Assembly (NCBI GenBank): GCA_902802585.1
Contig: CADCMR010000006.1
Span: 41,934-105,933 of the forward strand
Source: an uncultured bacterium
GTDB lineage: Bacteria > Verrucomicrobiota > Lentisphaeria > Victivallales > UBA1829
DNA: 64,000 nt
Reading direction: 5' to 3'
The position numbers and the translations under genes were made by a program. Positions 16,230 to 24,700 of the stretch are shown here, piece after piece (the stretch's first letter is position 1; every line of letters starts with the position of its first letter). Under the pieces are notes generated by a model that worked only from the letters and a program-made list of their open reading frames with translations, was not told the origin of the DNA and ran no database searches.

Positions 16230-17972
16230 TCAGAATTTCTTGCGGGCGGTGTAGGATGTGTGGAGGAGCTTGTGCGCCAGGTGGCTGCCGGGCTCGCCGA
16301 GGTATTCTTCGTAGAGCTTCTGGATGGACTTGTTCTGGTGGGACTTGCGAATCGGGTGATTCAGGTCGTCCTGGTAGAGCGCTTCCATACGCTTCTTGAT
16401 GATCTCGGTATTGCCGTGGTGGTAGGGCTGGCCGCCGCCATCGATGCAGCCGCCGGGGCAAGCCATGATCTCAATAGCATGGTACTTGGCTTCGCCGGCT
16501 TTGATCTTCTCGAGGAGCTTGCGGGCGTTGCCGAGACCGGAGCAGATCGCAGCTTTGAGCTTGATGCCGCCGACGTCGACTTCGGCTTCCTTGATGCCTT
16601 CGAGGCCGCGGACAGGCGTGTAGTCGATCTCCTGCACGTCCTTGCCGGAGAGGATGTCGGCCGCGGTACGGAGCGCGGCTTCGAGCACGCCGCCGGACGT
16701 ACCGAAAATGGTGGCGGCGCCGGTGCCTTCTCCGAGCGGAGAATCGTATTCGGAATCCTCAAGCTTGTCGAACTGGATGCCGGCTTCGTGGAACATCTCG
16801 GCGAGTTCACGGGTGGTCAGGACGATATCGACGTCGCGGACGCCGTCGCGGGTGAACTCGGGACGGGCGGCCTCGTACTTCTTGGCGAGGCAGGGCATGA
16901 CGGAGACGACGATGAGGTCTTCCGGCTTGATGCCGGTCTTCTCGCAGTAGTAGCTCTTGGCGATCGCGCCGAACATCTGCTGCGGAGACTTGGCGGTGGA
17001 GGGCATGTAGGTGAGTTCGGGGAACTGGTGTTCGAGGAATTTGACCCAGCCGGGGCAGCAGCTGGTAAGGATCGGGAGGTTCTCGTTCTTCTTGATGCGT
17101 TCGATCAGCTCGGTACCCTCTTCCATGATGGTGAGGTCGGCGGAGAAGTTGGTGTCGAACACCTTGTCCGCGCCGAGCATCTTCAGGGCGGTGACCATCT
17201 TGCCGGTGCTGATGGAGCCGGGCTCCATGCCGAAGGCTTCGCCGATGGCGACACGGACGGCGGGAGCGGTCTGGAAGACGACGGTCTTGGTCTTGTCGTT
17301 GAGGGCGCGCCAGACATCGTACTTGTAGTTGATCTCGGTGAGCGCGCCGACGGGGCACGCCTGGACGCACTGGCCGCAGAAGACGCACTGCGTGTCGGCA
17401 AGCTTCTTGAGACCGGCGGGAGCGACGACGGCGTGGAATCCGCGGCCGACGCCGGAGAGGACGCCGACAGTCTGGATATTGTTGCAGGCGTTTTCGCAGC
17501 GGCGGCACATGATGCACTTGTCAAGGTCGCGGCGGATGGCGGCGCTGCTCTCGTCGAGCTCGTACGTGGACTGCTCGCCGCTGTACTGCAGGTTGTGGAC
17601 GCCGAGCTCTTCGGCGATCTTCTGAAGTTCGCAGTTCAGGCTCTTCGGGCAGGTGAGGCAATCTTTCGGATGGTCCGAAAGGAGCAGGTCGAGGATGGCG
17701 CGGCGCGCGTTGATGGCGCGGAGCGTGTTGGTGTGGACGACCATGCCTTCCATGACGGGCGTGCAGCAGGCGGGCGCCAGGTTGGGGCGCTTTTCGACCT
17801 CGACGACGCAGATACGGCAGGAACCGCATCTGTGCTCGACGTGGAATGCATCCATCTTGAAATGGCAGAGAGTCGGGATTTTGATATCGAGTTTTTCCGC
17901 GGCTTCGAGGATGGTGGAACCGGCCTCGACAGCAACGGCTTTATCGTTGATGGTAAGATTGACGGTGCTCAT
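16230..17972 (-). CDS. hydA: [FeFe] hydrogenase catalytic subunit (HydA/HndD type)
   Basis: The 580-residue protein starts at MSTVNLTIND (the frame is open further upstream, but that sequence lies in the hydB-hydA gap). It has an N-terminal [2Fe-2S] domain (Cys near 36, 49, 52, 67), a His-Cys cluster motif around HPKDCLTCPKSLNCEL, and two [4Fe-4S] ferredoxin clusters (CIMCRRCENAC, CVFCGQCVQACPVGA). The H-cluster domain has the three signatures TSCCPGW, MPCLAKK and ACPGGCIDGGGQP, followed by a C-terminal small-subunit tail. This is the M3-type architecture used with NuoE/NuoF-like partners for NADH- and ferredoxin-linked H2 evolution. The last gene of hydC-hydB-hydA; maturases HydE, HydF and HydG are not in the window. 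Confidence 0.96.
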   Translation of the reverse strand: MSTVNLTINDKAVAVEAGSTILEAAEKLDIKIPTLCHFKMDAFHVEHRCGSCRICVVEVEKRPNLAPACCTPVMEGMVVHTNTLRAINARRAILDLLLSDHPKDCLTCPKSLNCELQKIAEELGVHNLQYSGEQSTYELDESSAAIRRDLDKCIMCRRCENACNNIQTVGVLSGVGRGFHAVVAPAGLKKLADTQCVFCGQCVQACPVGALTEINYKYDVWRALNDKTKTVVFQTAPAVRVAIGEAFGMEPGSISTGKMVTALKMLGADKVFDTNFSADLTIMEEGTELIERIKKNENLPILTSCCPGWVKFLEHQFPELTYMPSTAKSPQQMFGAIAKSYYCEKTGIKPEDLIVVSVMPCLAKKYEAARPEFTRDGVRDVDIVLTTRELAEMFHEAGIQFDKLEDSEYDSPLGEGTGAATIFGTSGGVLEAALRTAADILSGKDVQEIDYTPVRGLEGIKEAEVDVGGIKLKAAICSGLGNARKLLEKIKAGEAKYHAIEIMACPGGCIDGGGQPYHHGNTEIIKKRMEALYQDDLNHPIRKSHQNKSIQKLYEEYLGEPGSHLAHKLLHTSYTARKKF

Positions 17973-17994
17973 AGTAGTATAATGCTCCTCTCGG

Positions 17995-19836
<1,842 letters not shown>

Positions 19837-19876
19837 ATTGGTTATTCTCCATGATTAATCGGTGGAAGGGGGTCGA

Positions 19877-20404
19877 TCAGTCTTTGCAGTCGTCCAGGAG
19901 TCCCTGGACTTTTTCCGGGGTCATGTGGCCGTAGACTTTGCCGTTGACCATGACGACGGGAGCCATGCTGCATGCGCCGAGGCAGCGGAGGACGCCGAGG
20001 AAGTATTTTCCATCGGCAGTAGTCTCGCCCTCGGAGACGCCGAGCTTGCGCTTGAGTTCGTCGACGACCTGCGCCGCGCCCTTGACGAAGCAGGCGGTGC
20101 CGGTGCAGACGTTGATGGCGTAGCGGCCGATTGGCTTGTCCGTGAAGAAGCTGTAGAAGCTGATCACGCCGTAGACTTCCGCGAGGGAGATGCCAAGGCG
20201 TTCGGCGACGAACGACTGGACTTCGACCGGGAGATAGCCGAAGAGGGACTGTGCCTTGTGAAGCGTCTGGATCAGGAATCCGCGCTTACGGGTCGGGTTG
20301 TCCGCGAGAGGCAGACTTTTGATGTAGGCGTCGAGTGCCTCCATCTGGGAGGATTTGCGGGAGGACATCTCGCAAACTCCGTTCACGCAATGCATTTCAC
20401 CCAT
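19877..20404 (-). CDS. hydC: NuoE-like hydrogenase subunit (HydC/HndA type)
   Basis: The 175-residue protein has the NuoE helical N-terminus (FLIQTLHKAQSLFGYLP) and a thioredoxin-like [2Fe-2S] domain with the ligand pattern CTGTAC (about residues 95-100) and CLGAC (about 137-141). It transfers electrons between the NADH module and the hydrogenase core. The ATG at 20402-20404 has GGAGG 11 bases upstream; an in-frame TTG at 20422 overlaps that Shine-Dalgarno and was rejected. It is the first gene of the operon with a matching promoter at 20484-20512. Confidence 0.95.
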   Translation of the reverse strand: MGEMHCVNGVCEMSSRKSSQMEALDAYIKSLPLADNPTRKRGFLIQTLHKAQSLFGYLPVEVQSFVAERLGISLAEVYGVISFYSFFTDKPIGRYAINVCTGTACFVKGAAQVVDELKRKLGVSEGETTADGKYFLGVLRCLGACSMAPVVMVNGKVYGHMTPEKVQGLLDDCKD

Positions 20405-20483
20405 GTTTGAATGAGCCTCCAATGTAGAGAGTTAGGGATATGGTTTAAGGTTGTGAAAAGGGTCTCACGATAAATCGTTCCGT

Positions 20484-20512
20484 AATATACTCCGCACTTA
20501 GGATAAAAGCAA
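20484..20512 (-). promoter_or_regulatory. Promoter of the hydC-hydB-hydA operon
   Basis: On the minus strand TTGCTT (20512-20507) and TATATT (20489-20484) are 17 bases apart, about 80 bases before the hydC ATG. The 255-base gap around it (20405-20659) is otherwise AT-rich with no gene; no clear redox-regulator palindrome was seen. Confidence 0.6.
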
Positions 20513-20659
20513 GCCCAATTCGATAAAAAAATATTGAATTCTTCGACTTTTTTATTTAATATTTAAAATGCGAAGATTCCGGAATACCTTCCAGAACAAA
20601 AGAATCGCGACGGAAGGGGATGCTCCGCCGTGAACATACGGGAAAATGCGTTAGGACAC

Positions 20660-21352
20660 CTAAATACCGGATTCTGTTTCTCCGTTTTCGTCCAGGATCT
20701 CGAAATTCGGCTCAAGGAAAGCGTAGAGGTAATCCACTTTTTTCTTTTCCATTTCCATCGTGCCGTCTTCCCACGCCGCGACATTCTCTTCTGTCTCGTC
20801 CATCATGGACGCCGCTTCTTTTCTTGTTTTGCCCCCTTCATACATCATCGCCATGATTTCTTTCGGACTCGGCCTGATTTCCCTTTTCCTGATGGCAAAT
20901 GGGATTTCGACCGGCTCCAGCACATCGCCCAGAACAACCCTTAAACGGGGCTTTCCCGAAATTGATGAATACCGGATATCCAACACTTCCGTACAAAGGT
21001 TCGGATAATTCCTGTATTTCCGGAACATGAGAGTGAAAACGACGAGATTTTCTCCTTTCTGGTACTCGTCCGCCGTCGATTCGGATTCATCATCCAGTAT
21101 TTCTTCGGGTACGGGGAGACCGCGAACCGCATAGTTCCAAGCGGTCATACCCATTCTCCAAAGATTCATGCGCCCATTGAAATCAAGCCTGAATTTGTCA
21201 TTCACCAGCCTATACTCCAACGGAGCACAAATATCCATAATGGCATCGGCTATGTGATCGACCCTTGCCTGCTCCAGTTTCGCCGAAGCAGCCTTCTGTG
21301 CCTTCAGTTTTGCCCGGCGTTTTGCTTCCCTGTCGTGTCCGGATTTTGGCAT
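20660..21352 (-). CDS. Protein of unknown function with a Lys/Arg-rich N-terminus and a possible C-terminal helix-turn-helix
   Basis: The 230-residue soluble protein has no signal peptide. Its first 30 residues are strongly basic (REAKRRAKLKAQKAA), which could bind nucleic acid or a surface. The middle is of mixed character. The C-terminal quarter contains IMAMMYEGGKTRKEAASMMDETEENVAAWEDG (residues about 168-200), which looks like a helix-turn-helix of the type where a counted region precedes 'W..G'. No known family was recognised. By eye its base composition is less GC-rich than neighbouring genes, which may mean later acquisition. It lies 52 bases after the second membrane-anchored paralog gene and may be in that operon. 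Confidence 0.7.
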   Translation of the reverse strand: MPKSGHDREAKRRAKLKAQKAASAKLEQARVDHIADAIMDICAPLEYRLVNDKFRLDFNGRMNLWRMGMTAWNYAVRGLPVPEEILDDESESTADEYQKGENLVVFTLMFRKYRNYPNLCTEVLDIRYSSISGKPRLRVVLGDVLEPVEIPFAIRKREIRPSPKEIMAMMYEGGKTRKEAASMMDETEENVAAWEDGTMEMEKKKVDYLYAFLEPNFEILDENGETESGI

Positions 21353-21404
21353 GATAGCTCATTTCATTCAGCTTGTTTTTGTACGGAAGTACGTCGCATT
21401 CCGC

Positions 21405-22013
21405 CTACTGAAGCTGGTTCAGGAAGGATTCGCTCAAATTGCGGATTGCCTGGACCGTGCCGCCGAGCGTCTGCCGCTCATCGTCGTTCATGTCCGGGAT
21501 CACTTCCTGTTCGATGGCGCTGATGTTCTGCAGGGCGGACTGGGCGCGCGCAACGGCGTCGGCGCGTTGCTGGTCGTTCATTCCCGCGGCGAGCTGCCCC
21601 GCGTTGGCGGTGACGGCGTTGAGGATGACGTTCACGATGCCGAGCGCGAACTTCGTCTTGTTCTTGTCCTCCTCGGACTGTTCGCGGTAGGTATCGAGCG
21701 CCTGCCAGGCGGATTCGACCGCCTCCTCGGGGGTCTGATTGTGGAACTCCTTGGGCTGCTCGCCTCCGTTGTCCGCGGCGTTGTTCTGCTGGACGGGAGC
21801 CATGCCGGAGAACGTGGAGCCGATGTCGACTTTGCGGCGGACTCTCGGTCCGTGGCGGCGTTCGGGCTCGGGCTGTTCGACCTCCGCCACGGTCTCTTTC
21901 TCCGCGGGCGGAGGCGTATTGGTGTTCTGGAGGATCTTGACCGTGGCGACGGCGAGGAAGGCAATGAGGATGACGCCGCAGACGGCGACAAGGATCGTGT
22001 TTCTCTTTTCCAT
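21405..22013 (-). CDS. Membrane-anchored protein of unknown function, paralog B of a tandem pair
   Basis: The 202-residue protein has a short N-terminal tail, one membrane segment (about 7-27), a Pro/Glu/Arg-rich linker (about 33-65) and a helical C-terminal domain of about 110 residues. The last part shares a clear pattern with its upstream neighbour: TPEEAVESA, YREQSEEDK, NAGQ, and near the end GGTVQAIRNLSESFLNQLQ matching GGVFQSMRNLNESLMN. So the two arose by duplication. The domain would face the periplasm if the N-terminus is cytoplasmic. No known family was recognised. It follows its paralog by 34 bases and shares its promoter. Confidence 0.75.
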   Translation of the reverse strand: MEKRNTILVAVCGVILIAFLAVATVKILQNTNTPPPAEKETVAEVEQPEPERRHGPRVRRKVDIGSTFSGMAPVQQNNAADNGGEQPKEFHNQTPEEAVESAWQALDTYREQSEEDKNKTKFALGIVNVILNAVTANAGQLAAGMNDQQRADAVARAQSALQNISAIEQEVIPDMNDDERQTLGGTVQAIRNLSESFLNQLQ

Positions 22014-22047
22014 GGGGGTTCTATGTCCTTTTCCCGATAGGTTCGAC

Positions 22048-22629
22048 TCAGAAAAGCGCGGAGTTCATGAGGGATTCGTTGAGGTTGCGCATGGACTGGA
22101 ACACGCCGCCGAACACCTGCATTTCCTCGTTGGTCACATCGTACATCATCTCCTCCTGAATGGCGTCGAGGAGGTCCAGCGAGCCGCCCGCGGCCTGGAG
22201 GAGCTGGTCACGCTGTTCCGGGGTCATCCGCTGAACGAACTGGCCGGCGTTCTGCGCGATACCGTTGACCATGTATGAAGCCATGTTCATGACCATCGCC
22301 ATCTGCTGTTTTTCCTGCGGAGACGCTTCGCGGTAGGAATTGAGGATGTCCCTGGCGGCATCGACGGCCTCCTCACGGGTGGGCATGCCCTGAACCTGGT
22401 CGCCCTGCATCGGCATCATGCGGTTGATGCTGGAGTTGACGTCGCGTCTGCGGCGCGGCTTCGGCTGTTCTTCTGGCTCGGGTTCCGGTTCTTCGACGAC
22501 GGGTTCTTCGACGACCACGACCGTCGGCGCGACGGTGTCCTTGTGCTTCTTCAGCAGGATGAAGCCTCCTACGACGAGCGCGGCGGCGAGGATGAGGACG
22601 ACGGGCAGGATGATGTTGTTCTTATTCAT
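22048..22629 (-). CDS. Membrane-anchored protein of unknown function, paralog A of a tandem pair
   Basis: The 193-residue protein has a membrane segment at about 7-26, a Val/Pro/Glu-rich linker (VVEEPVVEEPEPEPEEQPKP), a basic stretch (RRRRD), then a helical domain. The domain has PTREEAVDAARDILNSYREAS, QNAGQFVQRMTPEQRDQL and FGGVFQSMRNLNESLMN, patterns repeated in paralog B. The acidic-Pro linker could span the peptidoglycan layer. No enzymatic motif is visible. It has its own promoter (22669-22697) and is separated from the upstream membrane protein gene by 160 bases. Confidence 0.75.
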   Translation of the reverse strand: MNKNNIILPVVLILAAALVVGGFILLKKHKDTVAPTVVVVEEPVVEEPEPEPEEQPKPRRRRDVNSSINRMMPMQGDQVQGMPTREEAVDAARDILNSYREASPQEKQQMAMVMNMASYMVNGIAQNAGQFVQRMTPEQRDQLLQAAGGSLDLLDAIQEEMMYDVTNEEMQVFGGVFQSMRNLNESLMNSALF

Positions 22630-22668
22630 GATCGGGTTCCTTAAATGTTGGTTTTGATCTAATATGTT

Positions 22669-22697
22669 ACTAAATCACGCTTTTCGCGGATTGTCAA
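22669..22697 (-). promoter_or_regulatory. Promoter of the paralogous membrane-anchored gene pair
   Basis: On the minus strand TTGACA (22697-22692) and TTTAGT (22674-22669) are 17 bases apart, about 40 bases before the start at 22629. The -35 is consensus and the -10 is weak. Confidence 0.5.
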
Positions 22698-22789
22698 GCA
22701 GAAATGACGTTTTTTTTCGGAAAAAAGTCGTTCGGTTTTTATGAGAAACAGACGGATTTTTTGTTTGGGCAAGTGTAATTATTTCGAGT

Positions 22790-23656
22790 TCAGGCGAGTT
22801 CGGCGGCATCGGCTTCCGGGTCCGGTTCCACGCCCTCGCTGGCCTTGATGTACTGGCCGCAGAGGTAGCAGTTGCAGAAGAGATAGCAGAAACACAATGC
22901 GAGCAGCGAGAAGATGATGCCGACCGAGAGCAGAATCCACGCGATGAGTGGCGGACACTGCCTGGAGATGAACGTGAAAATCGCGTTGGAACCGAAAACA
23001 AGGCAGAAAAGCCAGTACAGGATCACCAACATGCCGACGATCCCGAGCAGGAACTCCTTCCATATCTTCAGCAGGAGCAACAGCGAACGCCAAAGCATCT
23101 TAAACGGGTTGACTGTCTTGTCTCGAGTCAGCACCGGGATCACGATGCACATGGAAGCGACCCACATGAAATTAAACGGGGTAATCAGCAGGGACCAGGT
23201 CACCAGACTCCAAAAATGGGAGGCGGCAGTGCACCAGCCGCGTTTGAAGTCGGCTCTCTGACCATTCCACACACGGATGATCTCGCTGTCCAGCGTGAGC
23301 AGCAGGAAATTCGAAATGAACGTGCCGAAGAACTGGATGGTCAGTGCGACCGCAAGCAATATGACCTTGTGCTCCTGTTGATTGTAAAATGCATTGAATT
23401 CCTCTTGCGTGCGGCACGGCTGCCCCATCATAGCGGGGTAGAGAAAGAAGCCACCGAGGAACAGTCCGATGTAAAACACCTGAAGCATGAGGTTCACGGA
23501 GGCGAGGTTGAGCAGTACGGAGTCGCGGACGGAAATCTGGAGCGCGTTTTTCAGCATTCTGCGGACGGAGGCAACTGTGGATTCGGATTTGACGGGCGCG
23601 GACGCGTCGGCGATCAGAGTATCGGAGGAAATCATGGAAGAAGACCTTTCATTCAT
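22790..23656 (-). CDS. Polytopic membrane protein of unknown function
   Basis: The 288-residue protein has a short soluble head and about five to six hydrophobic segments (near residues 58-78, 98-120, 148-175, 200-222, 235-262). The C-terminus carries a Cys-rich stretch in the last membrane segment (LCFCYLFCNCYLC) followed by an acidic tail. The layout resembles permease-like proteins of the DUF6159 kind, but this is a loose impression. The start at 23654-23656 overlaps the GntR-family stop as ATGA, so the two are translationally coupled and share the promoter at 24116-24144. A second in-frame ATG at 23635 is possible. Control by the GntR regulator is likely. Confidence 0.78.
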   Translation of the reverse strand: MNERSSSMISSDTLIADASAPVKSESTVASVRRMLKNALQISVRDSVLLNLASVNLMLQVFYIGLFLGGFFLYPAMMGQPCRTQEEFNAFYNQQEHKVILLAVALTIQFFGTFISNFLLLTLDSEIIRVWNGQRADFKRGWCTAASHFWSLVTWSLLITPFNFMWVASMCIVIPVLTRDKTVNPFKMLWRSLLLLLKIWKEFLLGIVGMLVILYWLFCLVFGSNAIFTFISRQCPPLIAWILLSVGIIFSLLALCFCYLFCNCYLCGQYIKASEGVEPDPEADAAELA

Positions 23657-24060
23657 TTGCTGTTTATCGTGATGACGGCGTGTTTCGCGGTCAGGTAGTC
23701 GGAAACGTCCTGCTCCGAGATGCCAAACATCCCGGCGGACGTGACCAGTGAGGCGAATAGTGTGTCCAGATGGCGCTGTTTCTCCTCATCGGTGAGCGTG
23801 TGGCGGGCGTCGGCGCGTTCGGCGACGAAACAGCCCATGCCGCGGCGGGTTTCGATCAGTCCCGCGAGTTCAAGTTCGCGGTACGCCTTCGCCACCGTGT
23901 TCGGATTCACGTTCAGCTCGGCGGTCACGTCGCGAATCGACGGGATCTTTTCGCCCGGGGAAAGCGCCCCGGAGAGGATCTTCCCGGAGAGCAGCTGGAC
24001 GATCTGCCGGTAGATCGGGACCCCGGATGAGAAGTTCAAGGTCAGTTCGGAAACATTCAT
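23653..24060 (-). CDS. GntR-family transcriptional regulator, YtrA subfamily
   Basis: The 135-residue protein has an N-terminal winged helix-turn-helix (about 10-78): PIYRQIVQLLSGKILSG, PGEKIPSIRDVTAELNVNPNTVAKAYREL and GLIETRRGMGCFV are typical of GntR members. The C-terminal part is only about 55 residues long, the mark of the YtrA subfamily, which lacks a large ligand-binding domain. YtrA-type regulators repress transporter or membrane-protein operons that respond to envelope stress. The gene overlaps a membrane protein gene and has a near-perfect palindrome over its promoter, so it probably represses its own operon. Confidence 0.93.
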   Translation of the reverse strand: MNVSELTLNFSSGVPIYRQIVQLLSGKILSGALSPGEKIPSIRDVTAELNVNPNTVAKAYRELELAGLIETRRGMGCFVAERADARHTLTDEEKQRHLDTLFASLVTSAGMFGISEQDVSDYLTAKHAVITINSK

Positions 24061-24105
24061 GGTTCGGAAAAATCTCCGTTGGGGTTAAAGTGTATTTGTT
24101 TCGCA

Positions 24106-24127
24106 GTGTACTATTAAAATAGCACAC
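24106..24127. promoter_or_regulatory. Palindromic operator of the YtrA-type regulator
   Basis: GTGTACTATT-AA-AATAGCACAC is a 10-bp dyad with one mismatch. It overlaps the -10 element of the regulator's own promoter and has the spacing expected for a GntR/YtrA operator. Autorepression is inferred. Confidence 0.6.
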
Positions 24128-24144
24128 CATAACACACTTGTCAA
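24116..24144 (-). promoter_or_regulatory. Promoter of the GntR regulator-membrane protein operon
   Basis: On the minus strand TTGACA (24144-24139) and TATTTT (24121-24116) are 17 bases apart. The operator dyad covers the -10 and part of the spacer, so bound regulator would block RNA polymerase. Confidence 0.65.
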
Positions 24145-24190
24145 GCCATGTTCTGGATTTTTCTCAAAAAAAGTTGGAAACAGAACCGAC

Positions 24191-24292
24191 GGGAATGAGG
24201 CGGAACAGAAAAATGCTTTCGCGCACACACGCTAGTTTCAGTTAAAACTACCATCTTTTAACTGAAACTAGACTTGATTTTCCGGTTTTGTT
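24191..24292. repeat. 102-bp direct repeat, copy 1, with an internal 16-bp inverted repeat
   Basis: This copy matches 24341-24442 at 99 of 102 positions, with a start-to-start distance of exactly 150 bp. Inside it CTAGTTTCAGTTAAAA (24232-24247) and its perfect complement (24256-24271) flank an 8-base loop. No open reading frame is evident in it. It lies in the 640-base divergent region between the GntR gene and dnaE. Confidence 0.9.
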
Positions 24293-24340
24293 CTCCAAGT
24301 TCGGATTGTTTTGCGAAAAAAACACTGGTTTCGGGACTGA

Positions 24341-24442
24341 GGGAATGAGGCGGAACAGAAAAATGCTTTCGCGCACAAGCGCTAGTTTCAGTTAAAACTA
24401 CCAACTTTTAACTGAAACTAGACTTGATTTTCCGGTTTTGTT
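24341..24442. repeat. 102-bp direct repeat, copy 2, with an internal 16-bp inverted repeat
   Basis: Second copy, differing from the first at three positions, two in the GCGCACAAGCGC segment (a perfect GCGC-ACAA-GCGC dyad here, imperfect in copy 1) and one in the hairpin loop. The 16-bp arms (24382-24397 and 24406-24421) are unchanged. A 48-base unique spacer separates the copies. Confidence 0.9.
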
Positions 24443-24582
24443 TGCTGTTTTTTCCAGAGAGGATTCTGAAAGGGGGAAATGGGCGGATGGCGGAACGGAA
24501 TCCTATCCAACGCCGTCCGGATACGGTTGCGCCATTTTTCCATCGTTTTCCTCCGAAATCCGGTCTTTTTCGGGTTTCATAT

Positions 24583-24611
24583 TTGAAAAAAACCCGTTTC
24601 GGCTGTATTAT
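24583..24611 (+). promoter_or_regulatory. Promoter of dnaE
   Basis: TTGAAA (24583-24588) and TATTAT (24606-24611) with a 17-base spacer, about 90 bases before the dnaE ATG. Confidence 0.65.
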
Positions 24612-24700
24612 AACTTTGTACTGCTTTAGTATGGACACGCGCGCCTTCCGCCGCGTACCACAAGGATAAACCAACGCAAAACGGTCAGGAAACGGGAATT

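Noticed and set aside
24191..24442. CRISPR array
   Set aside because: There are only two long repeats, 102 bp each with one 48-base spacer, and no cas genes; this does not fit repeat-spacer geometry.
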